Part shown: positions 26,186-34,680 of the stretch, piece after piece
Position numbering within the stretch: the first letter of the stretch is position 1
Layout of the letters: the number at the start of each line of letters is the position of its first letter
Assembly (NCBI GenBank): GCA_033782935.1
Contig: JAWQEG010003695.1
Coordinates: 1-64,000, forward strand
DNA: 64,000 nucleotides
Source: Petrolisthes cinctipes
Taxonomy: Eukaryota > Arthropoda > Malacostraca > Decapoda > Porcellanidae
Direction: 5' to 3'
Translations under genes and position numbers: made by a program
Notes under the pieces: model-generated
The model's database searches: none
Seen by the model: only the letters and a program-made list of their open reading frames with translations
Told to the model about the DNA's origin: nothing

Positions 26186-26273
26186 AAACAGGGAGAACTG
26201 GAGACACTTCTGCCGTGGCCACCCCCTTGGGGGGGAGTTCCCGGAGGGAACGAGGCGTCCGAGCTATAGATAG
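26186..26273 (+). mobile_element. LINE 3' terminus
   Basis: GGGAGAACTGGAGACACTTC, then GTTCCCGGAGGGAACGAGG and GAGCTATAGATAGATAGAC. Encodes GELETLLPWPPPWGG, matching the C-terminus of the 19915-22110 LINE. Its orientation is the same as the endonuclease fragment at 22608, so it may be the far end of that copy, with the RT body lost or replaced. Confidence 0.8.
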
Positions 26274-26299
26274 ATAGACAGTAGTGTACAAGTTCCTGG

Positions 26300-26603
26300 G
26301 CTCAACCAGGTTGCTGCCATGTTTATTTTAAGTTTCAAGCTTAATATTCTATTTCTTTTTCACTGCCTATCTATTCAATATGCTTATTTGCCACCGTCTA
26401 TCTATTTATTTGTTTTCTTGTCACCGTCTATTTCTTCATTTTATTCTCTCACTCTCCAATTTTCCCTCTCTCACTCTATTTTATTTATTATTCAATTACT
26501 CTTATTTTTGTCATTACCACTTTATTTTTCTATTTATTTTATTTATGTTTTTTTACTTATTTTTTAATCTATTTTATTAACTTTTTTTTTAATTCTAAAG
26601 AGG

Positions 26604-26638
<35 letters not shown>

Positions 26639-26851
26639 TCGGGTACATCTCATCATTTTATTATATCTATTTAAATATATATTTATATATTTTATTTTTA
26701 TTCGTTTATTTATTTATTCTTGGAGGGCCAGTTCACTTTTTTTGTGTCCCGGTTACACCTCTTCTTTTTATTTTATTTATTCATCTATTTATTATTATTT
26801 GTTTTTTCTTTTATTTGGAGGGCCAGTTCACTTTTTTGTGTCCCGGTTACA

Positions 26852-26886
<35 letters not shown>

Positions 26887-27239
26887 CATTTTAATATTAT
26901 TATTATTTGTTTTTTCTTCTATTTGGAGGACCAGTTCACTTTCTTGTTTCCTAGTTACTCAAATTTTAATTTTATTTATTTATTTATTTTTTACACAGTT
27001 TTGTCTCTGTCCACATAAAATCTTTTAGCTAAGTTATATTATTCATTGTCATTTATATGTAAATAACTTATAGGGAACCAGTTATTCTGTTTGGTTCCTT
27101 CATAGTTAGTTGTTAGTCCATATAAGTTATTATTAAGTTCTAGTGCTGTTATTTTTCGCCAAATATCTATTGCTCTATTCACAAATAGTTTTTATTTTTG
27201 GTAAATGAGCTCGGTTGTGTAGTTCATTGCTTACTATAT
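26300..27239 (-). mobile_element. LINE C-terminus and 3' UTR, left of the DIRS insertion
   Basis: Read on the minus strand from 27239, codons continue the ORF at 34681-35101. SNELHNRAHLPKIKTICE is followed, after a one-base frame change near 27180, by AIDIWRKITALELNNNLYGL and TMKEPNRITGSL, then a stop at 27068-27070. The rest is an AT-rich 3' UTR with a ~100-bp tandem repeat (TGGAGGGCCAGTTCACTTTT and TGTCCCGGTTACACC at about 26720, 26816 and 26923) and long T runs (26607-26637, 26853-26884). The 3' boundary is not resolved. Confidence 0.8.
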
Positions 27240-27498
27240 TAGTGCATTTGTCGCGGCTTCTAGCCGCTTAAATTGTATTTATTGGTTTGTGAAACCAGTA
27301 CAGCTGGTTGCTATAGAATAGGCCCCTTCACAAGCCCAGGCCCCGTGTAGGCATAATCTGGGTTGGAAGGGTCAATTCCGTGACGTTCATCAGAAGTAAA
27401 TAAAATTCAAATCTGGCGCTGTACTGATAGTGGAGCCACCTGGTGGTGGTGAGGTGAGGTATTAAGCCCCTCCTCCGCTGAATACCGCTCGTCCACTC
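27240..27498. repeat. DIRS left inverted terminal repeat with unique tail
   Basis: 27279-27498 is an almost perfect inverted copy of 34460-34680, starting TTATTGGT and GTGAAACCAGTACAGC. Beyond it, 27240-27278 is an extra tail containing a GCGGCT-TCT-AGCCGC hairpin (27253-27267). This is the 3' end of the element in sense orientation. Confidence 0.93.
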
Positions 27499-27548
27499 CA
27501 ATGAGAAAGTGAGTGCCTGCCGCATCGGGAGGTGGGTGGGACAGTAGA

Positions 27549-27638
27549 AGCTGTACTGGTTTCACAAACCAATAAATACAATTCAAGCGCGACAAATGCA
27601 CTATTATTGGTATAGTGAAACCAGTACAGCTGGTTGCT
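27549..27638. repeat. DIRS internal complementary region
   Basis: 27549-27603 is the reverse complement of the left terminus (27240-27306, without the small hairpin). 27604-27638 directly continues with the right-terminus sequence TTATTGGTATAGTGAAACCA. So this 90-bp block is a copy of the right-end/left-end junction. In DIRS1 models such a region templates completion of circular cDNA. Confidence 0.92.
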
Positions 27639-28231
27639 AAGCATGCGATGCGGTAGGTGGGAGGTGAGGTGGAGGCAATCACGTGCTAGTTAAGAGTGGT
27701 TGAGAGCGGAGGGCAGGAAAGGTAACCGAGCCCGGTGAGGCAGCAGCTAACGCCCCTCCCGACACTGGCTAGGTGAAACGCCGTGGTGGGGGAGAAGTAG
27801 CTTATACCATATAACCGTAGACCATTCTGTTATAGACCAGAATTGTTACACATAAAGTCTTTATAGGTAGACTCGAGGGTTCGGGCCTAGGAGAGGAGGG
27901 GGGAGGTTCCCATGGATACTCCCCCCCCCCTTTTCCTCCCCCCCCCATTCCCCCCCCCCCTTATTCAAGTCTTCTGAGTTAGGGCTATGGCCCTCGCTCA
28001 GGTAATGTGATCCCGAGGGGATGAAGCAGGACACTAGGATCCAGATATCCTGTGTAATAATATCTCCTGTCACTCATCGTAGTTAATAATTGTTTGGAAA
28101 ATGAATACACAAGAATTCCGTAACAATGTAATTTATTATAGACTCTTTTTCACCATATGTACACGTGAAGAATGGGGATGAGTATGAGGCTGTACAAGAT
28201 GTGGATGAGGTATGGGATGATGTGACGGGAC
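27639..28231 (-). other. DIRS 3' non-coding region
   Basis: Between the recombinase stop and the internal complementary region. Contains C and G homopolymers near 27897-27960 and no further open frame with a recognisable domain. Confidence 0.6.
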
Positions 28232-30511
28232 TTAAATCACCCGACCTTTTCTCTTCGGGCGGCCCCTCCCCCCCATGTGTCTCCCGCGGGGACCCTGGGG
28301 AATAGGAGGTGGAGTACCCATAGCCACACAGGGGGTAGGGGAGAGCGAGTGGAACAGGTACCTCGTCCTGAAGGAGGAAGTGGACGCCCAGACCCCTAAA
28401 TCCCTGACCCTCTCCACCGAGTGAGTCCTGAGGAAGGCGAGGGAGGCGGCCACGCCCCTAACGCTGTGAGCCCTCGGGGCGTGTCCGGGATCCCCGTTCT
28501 CTATCACTCGGCAGAGAAGGCGAGCGATTGACCTAGGGAAGAGAGGGTTACCGGACCTAGAGTTGTAGAAGAGGTGGTCCGGAGAAGCCCCTCTCGTCGC
28601 CTCCACGTATGCAACAAAGGCGTGGACTGGGCAGAGGGGGTGGAAATTTCCATCCCTCAGGAACGAGGGTACTGCGAGAGGGCCAATTCTGTCGTCAGCC
28701 TGCTCGTTCTTAGCTAGAAAAGCAGGGGAGGGGGAAATGGTTAAGGAAGTAAGGTTAGGGGTTACTGAAGAAAAGGCTGTGTGACGGGTCAGGGCTGCCA
28801 ACTGAGAAGCCCTGTAACCTGTAGCTAAGGCGAGCAGGAAGAGAGCTTTCTGGAGGAGGTGACAAACCTCCAGAGGGACCCCCTCGAAGGTCAGGTAGGA
28901 AAGGACACGATGAAGGGACCAGGAGGGTGCCTGGGCCCGGTGAGGTGCGGTCCCCGCCCGAATCCCCATCCTCAGGAGAGAGAGAGGCCTCTCCGAAACT
29001 TTAATGTTAAAACCCAGGAGGAGGGGATCAGACAGGGCTGCGTGATGCGCAAGCACCGTCGCCGGGGCCCTGTTGGTGGAATCGGCGAGCCACGTGAGGA
29101 ATTCCAGGACTGTGTCCTCCGAGATGACCCTGGAGGGGTGTCTTCGCAAGAAGTCCTGGAATCTTTTCCAGCACGATTCGTATTGTCGCACCGAAGACTG
29201 ACGATGAGCCCTCAACATCTTGTCCACTGTCTCCTTAGTGAACCTTTTGCTGAGGACTCCCCGTAGAAACTCCAAGCGTGTAGTTTCAGTGACGCTTGGA
29301 GTGGTGCAGACAGGGTGCTGGAGAGGCACGCCGATCCCAACTGAAGGGGATGCGGGCACCACCGGGACAACTCTCCGAACCACGGCTGTGCTGGCCAGCG
29401 GGGGGCTATGAGGAGAACCCTCCCCCTGAAAGTGCGCAGCTTGAGGATCGCCTTCAGGAGGACTGAAGTGGCTGGGGGTGGGAAGAGGTAGAGATGACCC
29501 CACCTGTTCCAGTCCTCCGTGAAGGCGTCCGGGCCTCCCGCCTCTGTTCTGGATGAGAAAGTCAGGAACAGAGGGAGTAGGGCCGTGGATGGGGAGGCGA
29601 ATAGGTCCACCTCCGGTGTCCCGTAGCGAAGGCAGAGAGACTCGAACACAAGGGGACGCAGTTGCCACTCGACTGACGTCCCCCTGAACCTGGATAGGGC
29701 GTCCGCCCAGTCGTTCTCCCGCCCTGGCACGTAGCGGGCCGAGAGGTGAATGTCCCTCTTGGCCGCTATTGCGAAAATCTGTTCTGACAGGGACAGGAGA
29801 ATTTCCGACCGTACGGTGCCCTGTTTCTGTAGGCACTGCACGGCCGCAACGTTGTCCATATCGAAGCGGACGCCTATCCTGGCAAACTGAGGGTGTCTGT
29901 TGAGCCATTCCTTCGCTACCATCAACTCCCGGGCGTTGATGTGCAGTAGCCTTTCCCCTTCCTTCCATCCCCCGCACCGTTGATGTCCCAGGCAAGACTG
30001 GTATCCCCAGCCTACGTCCGATGCGTCTGTCGCCACCGTAATCCCCGGGGGAGGGAACACCCAGGGGACCCGCTGACGCAGGGCACCGGGACGTAGCCAG
30101 GGGCGAAGGAGGCGGTGGAGAGAGGGGGACACTTGCCTGGGAAGGTCCCTGTGTGCGGGGGACAGGTGGAGGTTTACCTCCCGCGTCAGCCTCCTGTGTT
30201 TCAGTCGTCCCAGGGGCATTGCAGGGGCCGCGAAATTTAGGGACCCGAGCAATGATTCCCACTGGCGGCGAGAGAAAGTACGAGAAAAATGCGCCCGGCG
30301 GACGTGGCGGAGGGTCCGGCGGGCGTTGTCTGGAGCGAGAGAGAGGGTGGCCGAAAGAGAGTCCCACTCTATTCCTAGCCAACACAGCTTGCGAGTGGGG
30401 GTGAGAGAGGACTTGGGGATGTTCAACAGAAACCCCATTTCCTCTAGCACTCCCCTCGCTACCCGGACGTTGTTTGCTACCTGCTCCTTGGAAGGGGCGT
30501 GAAGCAACCAA
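28232..30511 (-). CDS. DIRS tyrosine recombinase ORF (overlaps RNase H)
   Basis: Integrates or resolves the circular cDNA by tyrosine-mediated strand exchange. The conserved domain occupies about residues 405-745 of the 759-codon frame (nt ~29300-28277). SVRQYESCWKRFQDFLRR and EFLTWLADS lie in the core-binding part. In the catalytic part are Arg ~567 (ATGYRASQLAAL), His ~682 and Arg ~685 (AHSVRG), Trp ~708 (GVWAS) and the nucleophile Tyr ~718 (FRTRYLFHSL). All catalytic positions are present. The upstream ~400 codons overlap the RT/RNase H frame and may only be an open shadow; the true start is unknown. No frameshift was seen in the catalytic part. Confidence 0.9.
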   Translation of the reverse strand: MVASRPFQGAGSKQRPGSEGSARGNGVSVEHPQVLSHPHSQAVLARNRVGLSFGHPLSRSRQRPPDPPPRPPGAFFSYFLSPPVGIIARVPKFRGPCNAPGTTETQEADAGGKPPPVPRTQGPSQASVPLSPPPPSPLATSRCPASAGPLGVPSPGDYGGDRRIGRRLGIPVLPGTSTVRGMEGRGKATAHQRPGVDGSEGMAQQTPSVCQDRRPLRYGQRCGRAVPTETGHRTVGNSPVPVRTDFRNSGQEGHSPLGPLRARAGERLGGRPIQVQGDVSRVATASPCVRVSLPSLRDTGGGPIRLPIHGPTPSVPDFLIQNRGGRPGRLHGGLEQVGSSLPLPTPSHFSPPEGDPQAAHFQGEGSPHSPPLASTAVVRRVVPVVPASPSVGIGVPLQHPVCTTPSVTETTRLEFLRGVLSKRFTKETVDKMLRAHRQSSVRQYESCWKRFQDFLRRHPSRVISEDTVLEFLTWLADSTNRAPATVLAHHAALSDPLLLGFNIKVSERPLSLLRMGIRAGTAPHRAQAPSWSLHRVLSYLTFEGVPLEVCHLLQKALFLLALATGYRASQLAALTRHTAFSSVTPNLTSLTISPSPAFLAKNEQADDRIGPLAVPSFLRDGNFHPLCPVHAFVAYVEATRGASPDHLFYNSRSGNPLFPRSIARLLCRVIENGDPGHAPRAHSVRGVAASLAFLRTHSVERVRDLGVWASTSSFRTRYLFHSLSPTPCVAMGTPPPIPQGPRGRHMGGRGRPKRKGRVI

Positions 30512-31152
30512 TCGTCCAGGTACATGAGGGTGGGGACACCCGCCTCTGCCAGACGGGATGCCACCACCCTCACGAGTTTTGTGAAGACTCGCGGAGCTAG
30601 AGAAAGACCGAAAGGGAGCCTGGTAAACTGGAACGTCTCGGTCCCCACCTGGAAGGCCAGAAAGCGGCGAAACCTGGGGTGGATCGGGACGTGCCAGTAC
30701 GCATCCTTGAGATCCAGGGATGCTAACCAGTCTCCCTTCCTCAGAACTGTGCGGACCTGAGCAACCGAAACCATCCTGAAATGTAACGTTTTCACGAATT
30801 TGTTTAGCTTGCTCAGGTCCATCACCAATCTCGTTTTTCCCTGATCCTTTTTGGGGACCGTGAATAAACGAGAAAGAAAGACCCTTCCCGTCGCCCGCTC
30901 CACTACCCCTTTTTCCCGCATTTCTAACACATGCGGGACGACCGAAAGTGACACTTTGGTTGAGGCAGGAGGTAGACGTAGTGGCTGTAACGGGAGAAGA
31001 CAGGTGTCAGTGAGAGTACCGTTAATCCTAATCCCCCGGGGCCCGAGGGACCCGGGGTGGTTGGGGGGTGAATGACAGGAGCGGCAGAGATTTTGACCGC
31101 AAGGGAAAATCTGATTTTGACCTAACGGTAGCCCAAGGACGGGATTAGGCAT
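29212..31152 (-). CDS. DIRS reverse transcriptase - RNase H
   Basis: Copies the element RNA to cDNA. 646 codons. RT motif A is SLDLKDAYWHVPI (~145-157), motif B LPFGLSLAPRVFTKL (~179-193), motif C MYLDDWLL (~210-217, catalytic DD) and a motif D/E region KLCWLGIEWDS. RNase H follows: ATDASDVGWGY (Asp ~376), NARELMVAKEWL (Glu ~409), FDMDNVAAVQCL (Asp ~431) and YVPGRENDWADALSR (Asp ~482). All catalytic acids are intact. The C-terminal part (EVDLFAS, LLIAPRWPAQPWF) matches DIRS/Pao-type pol tails. ATG 31152 is the first after an in-frame stop, but a possible intron (31122-31190) could attach an upstream exon. The last ~90 bp overlap the recombinase domain. Confidence 0.94.
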   Translation of the reverse strand: MPNPVLGLPLGQNQIFPCGQNLCRSCHSPPNHPGSLGPRGIRINGTLTDTCLLPLQPLRLPPASTKVSLSVVPHVLEMREKGVVERATGRVFLSRLFTVPKKDQGKTRLVMDLSKLNKFVKTLHFRMVSVAQVRTVLRKGDWLASLDLKDAYWHVPIHPRFRRFLAFQVGTETFQFTRLPFGLSLAPRVFTKLVRVVASRLAEAGVPTLMYLDDWLLHAPSKEQVANNVRVARGVLEEMGFLLNIPKSSLTPTRKLCWLGIEWDSLSATLSLAPDNARRTLRHVRRAHFSRTFSRRQWESLLGSLNFAAPAMPLGRLKHRRLTREVNLHLSPAHRDLPRQVSPSLHRLLRPWLRPGALRQRVPWVFPPPGITVATDASDVGWGYQSCLGHQRCGGWKEGERLLHINARELMVAKEWLNRHPQFARIGVRFDMDNVAAVQCLQKQGTVRSEILLSLSEQIFAIAAKRDIHLSARYVPGRENDWADALSRFRGTSVEWQLRPLVFESLCLRYGTPEVDLFASPSTALLPLFLTFSSRTEAGGPDAFTEDWNRWGHLYLFPPPATSVLLKAILKLRTFRGRVLLIAPRWPAQPWFGELSRWCPHPLQLGSACLSSTLSAPLQASLKLHAWSFYGESSAKGSLRRQWTRC

Positions 31153-31190
31153 AATTCATATGTCAGAAAGGAAGGATGACAGTTACTCAC
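31122..31190 (-). other. Candidate intron at the start of the pol message
   Basis: Minus strand: donor CCG|GTGAGTAAC, acceptor CCGTTAG|GTCAAAATC, 69 bp. Splicing would join a frame reading PVMALDYCSG to QNQIFPCGQ in the RT frame, removing the ATG at 31152. Seen as sites only; needs RNA evidence. Confidence 0.4.
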
Positions 31191-31299
31191 CGGAACAGTA
31201 ATCCAGGGCCATGACAGGCCCTGGCGAATTATCCTTGCTGCCCAGCCGTGGGTGGGCCAGGCTGCTGACCACCCTGTGAGGCAGCCCAGAGTGGGACCC

Positions 31300-31519
31300 T
31301 CAAGTGGCGCGGTCCTTCTGGGCGGGGTGGTTGAAGGAGGACTTGGGCTTCGAGTAGGGCTTGGAGCCCTGTCCCCTTCCTCGAAAGGGCTGCTGGCCCC
31401 TCTGGGAGGGCCTGTTGTGTGCTCTCGGGGGAGTGGGATAGGAGGGCCTCGGTAGCCTGGAGGGCTGGGAAGGCCTCCGGGGCTGGTAGGCTGGTCTGGC
31501 TGGCTGTGGGGCACGTGGC
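31300..31519 (-). CDS. DIRS ORF1 (gag-like), third exon
   Basis: Follows the acceptor GTCCGTAG|GCCACGTGCC. Codons read PRAPQPARPAYQPRR and continue through an Arg/Gln/Gly-rich basic tail (QRGQQPFRGRGQGSKPY), ending at the stop 31300-31302. A basic RGG-like tail would suit RNA binding by a capsid-type protein; that is inference. Confidence 0.7.
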
Positions 31520-31619
31520 CTACGGACAAACAGAATGATTAGGGACCAAAGTAGACCCGAAAATCCTTTCATTTCACCCCCGTGACAACTCGGGTAAGAC
31601 GAACACGAGAGGTACTTAC
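31520..31619 (-). other. Predicted spliceosomal intron 2 of DIRS ORF1
   Basis: 100 bp on the minus strand, donor CAA|GTAAGTACC, acceptor TTTGTCCGTAG|GCC. Splicing keeps the frame (PSTSK to PRAPQ), while reading through hits TAA at once. Confidence 0.75.
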
Positions 31620-31880
31620 TTGGAGGTGGAAGGCTTTGGTAAATTGATTACCGCTGGGAGGGAGGCGAAGATCGTGTCTGTCGCCGGTTGGTCAAAGAGG
31701 GCGGGGGACAAGGGGGCAGCTCGCACCACTCCCCTCTGTGCCATCTCCGGCGCAGATTTAGCCGCCGCCTGGCGGGCTGCCAGTCTCGCCTCGGCGAACG
31801 CCTTCGCCTCCTCCCGCATGAAGTGGGTAGACATTGCCGCCACGCCCTCCATCACGGTGGCCATGGAAGAGAGGGTGTCA
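31620..31880 (-). CDS. DIRS ORF1 (gag-like), second exon
   Basis: Codons DTLSSMATVMEGVAAMSTHF, MREEAKAFAEARLAARQAAA and KSAPEMAQRGVVRAAPLSPA form an Ala-rich, probably helical segment. It is bounded by an acceptor (CCTTACAG|TGACACC) and a donor (TCCAA|GTAAGT), and the frame is open throughout. No catalytic motif. Confidence 0.72.
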
Positions 31881-31997
31881 CTGTAAGGGGTAAACAAGGA
31901 AAAAAACCGAGCGAACCCGGGGATAAGTACCCGGGAGTAACAGGGAGACCCTCTACCCAGCATCCCTAAAAACATGATACACGAGTAAGGTACTCAC
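31881..31997 (-). other. Predicted spliceosomal intron 1 of DIRS ORF1
   Basis: 117 bp on the minus strand, donor CTAGC|GTGAGTACC, acceptor CCCCTTACAG|TGACACC. Unspliced reading stops at TGA inside the donor; spliced reading continues VQLA-DTLSS. Confidence 0.75.
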
Positions 31998-33697
31998 GCT
32001 AGCTGTACACCCGACATCTCGTGGTAGGAGTTGGTTAGGGCGTTGAGGCAGTCCCTAATCAATGAGGCGGCTGCTCCCGTGGAGATGGTGTGGGCCAGCT
32101 CCAGACGGGTAGCAGACTCCGCCTGTCTCAACTTCCCATCGGGCTCCTTCAGCTGATAGGGGACCGGGGGCTCCTTCTCCGTCTTCCACAGGCACTCCCT
32201 CAAGCCCGGGGGAGCCCGGGAATGAGGGAGGATGACGGGGAAAGACGGAGGAGGGGGCTTCCTGGGCGCGTTGTTTCTCTGGTGGTCCAGGGACTTAAGG
32301 AGAAGGGCTGGAATATCCAGGTCCCCTTCACCCTTATCCCCCGGGAAGTACGCGTCCGGGGAAAGGAGGAGAGCCGTGTTACCGTGGGAGCGGTCAATCC
32401 TCCAAGCCCCGGACAAGTGTAGCTGGCTGTACTCCACCAGGAAACCCATCGCGTCCAGGGTCGCCGCAGAGGACACCCTAGCTGAAGTGGGTATGGGCGC
32501 TGAGATAGGACGGACCTTGTAGAAGGGAATAGCCTCGCCCTTCTCATCCGCCCCCCACTTCACCACGACGTCATCCCTCCGGATCCACACGTCTGGTTGA
32601 GCTGTGTCCGGAGACCAGGCCACCAGTCTGCCCTCCTCCGAAGAGTGGGTCCATGCAGGAGGGAGGAGAGACCAAGAGTAGGGAAGGTGTCCGTCTCCCG
32701 AAGGAGGGGGTGACGGGGACGGAGGTGCGGAGGTAACCAACTCCTCAGCTACGTCCCCCGACGGAGACTAGAGCCCCGGGGAAACGGGAGGCACGAAAAG
32801 GACTCCCACATCCCCGGGAGGACTCGAGCCCTCGACGGGAGCAGCAGCGGGAGGCGGGGGAACAGGAGCGGGTTCCGTAGCGACAGCCGGAGGCTGCGCG
32901 ACGGAAGCCCCAGGAAAAGCGTGAGGAATAAGGGTGTGGAAGATCTTAACTATCTTCCTCGACGAGGGGCTGTCCCCCCCCCGCTTACCCCTGCGGGAAT
33001 TGCGGGTGGGCGAAGGAGAGCTCCCCGACGACGAAGAAGAGGAAGAGGACGACGAAGAAGAGGAGGAAGGAGAACGGCGACGAGCACGGGACTTCCTGGA
33101 GTGGCGGGACCTTTTAGCTGAACGCTTGCGTCCTCTAGAGAGGCCTGAGGAGCCAGCTCTAGCAGGAGGCGAAGCTGGGGGTTCCCTGCTGGGCCCTTGT
33201 ACCGGTGAGGCAGTCGGGAGAACCAGCGCGACAGACTCGCTCGCTTCCCGGGGGGATAAGCCCCGAGAAGGAGTCGTAGTACCGCCTAGGGAAGCAGGCT
33301 CAATCTCTCGGGCCTCAGGAGGTTCTAGCCCCTGAGACTCCGAGAGACAGGAAGAAGGGTAACGGGTCCTGAATAAACCCAGGTCCGCTCCCAAAATCGG
33401 GTCCACCCACGCCAAAGAAGAACCGTCTCGTTTGTGGGCCATTCTCCTAGCCCTCGTCCACGCCATACGAAGAGAAGCAAGGGCAGGGAGCTTGGAGCGG
33501 GCAGAAGGGGAGGTAACCCGACACAACTCAGCCCAGGGGCGGCACACACCACACGCCAAAGGGTCGTAACCCAAGGGAGTGAAGCAGGGTGCGTGAGGAG
33601 AACAGTGCAGGTGTCCGTCAGGCGAGACCCGCACGGTACATCCTGAGGCAGCACAAAGGGCACGAGTAGGCTGGGGGAGAAAAGAATACACAAACAT
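31998..33697 (-). pseudogene. DIRS ORF1 (gag-like), first exon with in-frame TAG
   Basis: Long open frame from ATG 33697, or from an acceptor-like CTCCCCCAG at about 33663. It holds a Cys/His cluster (CAASGCTVRVSPDGHLHC, then CGVC) near the N-terminus, an Arg/Ser stretch (KRSAKRSRHSRKSRARRR), a run of about 16 serines, then Pro-rich sequence. A single TAG at 32768-32770 interrupts the frame; the same frame continues with SPSGDVAEELVTSAPP to the intron donor. The downstream half includes DVWIRRDDVVVKWGADEKG and an Ala/Leu-rich end. It is probably the structural protein of the element. The stop may be a mutation in this copy or be read through. Confidence 0.75.
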
Positions 33698-34459
33698 GGG
33701 TTAACACGTGCAAACACTGGAACACAAACCCATCCTCCCCGAAGGAAAGAAGCGCGGGACACGCCCGCTGAACCTGGGGACCAGAACACGATCCCCCACA
33801 CTCGCGCAGCCGCCCAGGGAAAAACCCCGTAAAACTAGAATCGTCCGCCACATGGAGCGGGTAAAAAAGGGCCCCCCCGGACAGATGAACCAGAAGGAGG
33901 GGTAGGAGGGGACCCGATAGCCTGAGAAGAAACACTCCAGGCTGAAAATAATGGAAGAACCCCAAAATAAACTAAAAAACCCCCGCCCGGGAGAGGAAGA
34001 GAGAACCAGGGCACAATTCTCACTCCCCCCTACCGAGAGGGGACACATAATAATCGGGGAAGGCAAGAGGAAGGGCTGCAAAGACCCCATGTGGTCACCA
34101 CGTGGGGCGGGGAAGTCCCACGTGGCGCCCACTAACCTCGCTAAAAACCTCAGAAAACCCCGATAAAAAACACACGAAGAATGTACTAGTGGCAGGAGGG
34201 ACAGTGAAAGAGGGGACAGACGGAGAAAAACTCCGAAAACAGGGGCTGAAAAGCCCCCTTCGCTTAAGGAAAGAACTAAGTCCTAACGAAGAAAAAAACC
34301 CCATAAACACCTAAAAACCCTCCTAGAAAACACACATGATACATCTGCAAAGCAGGCTAGCCACTAGAACACAAAAGAAAACTTAGCAGGAACACGCGAC
34401 ACAATACCATAGCGTAGCAGCGAGGAGCGTAGATGTTGACAGACGTGTGTTCCGCGACA
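33698..34459 (-). other. DIRS 5' leader
   Basis: Between the right terminal repeat and ORF1. Open frames are short and unrecognised. A polypyrimidine-CAG acceptor near 33663 hints that the leader may contain an intron; no donor was chosen. Confidence 0.5.
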
Positions 34460-34680
34460 GAGTGGACGAGCGGTATTCAGCGGAGGAGGGGCTTAATACC
34501 TCACCTCACCACCACCAGGTGGCTCCACTATCAGTACAGCGCCAGATTTGAATTTTATTTACTTCTGATGAACGTCACGGAATTGACCCTTCCAACCCAG
34601 ATTATGCCTACACGGGGCCTGGGCTTGTGAAGGGGCCTATTCTATAGCAACCAGCTGTACTGGTTTCACTATACCAATAA
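34460..34680. repeat. DIRS right inverted terminal repeat
   Basis: Inverted copy of 27279-27498; a 60-codon open frame translates identically in both. It ends GTTTCACTATACCAATAA at 34680, followed directly by host LINE sequence. This is the 5' end in sense orientation. Confidence 0.93.

Larger units (their letters stand above)
27240..34680 (-). mobile_element. DIRS1-like tyrosine-recombinase retrotransposon
   Basis: A 7,441-bp element. It has inverted terminal repeats (27279-27498 and 34460-34680), a longer left tail (27240-27278) and an internal complementary region (27549-27638) made of both termini joined. On the minus strand it carries a spliced gag-like ORF1, an RT-RNase H ORF and an overlapping tyrosine recombinase ORF, the order expected for DIRS1-like elements. 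There is no target duplication: joining 27239 to 34681 restores the host LINE frame. Base composition is clearly more GC-rich than the flanks. No methyltransferase domain, present in some DIRS elements, is seen. Only one obvious lesion (TAG in ORF1) was found, so the copy is probably young. Confidence 0.95.

Noticed and set aside
27328..27525. 65-codon frame conserved in both terminal repeats
   Set aside because: Conserved only because the inverted repeats are near-identical; no start context or domain supports a protein.
28232..28300. DIRS methyltransferase domain after the recombinase
   Set aside because: The frame ends ~36 codons past the catalytic Tyr with no methyltransferase motif, and none is found downstream.
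31122..31529. 135-codon Pro-rich frame overlapping ORF1 exon 3
   Set aside because: Alternative frame of the same GC-rich exon; only its last part might matter if the candidate third intron is real.
30153..33335. Plus-strand open frames inside the DIRS element (for example 32934-33335, 30153-30404)
   Set aside because: Antisense shadows of GC-rich coding sequence; no domain recognised.
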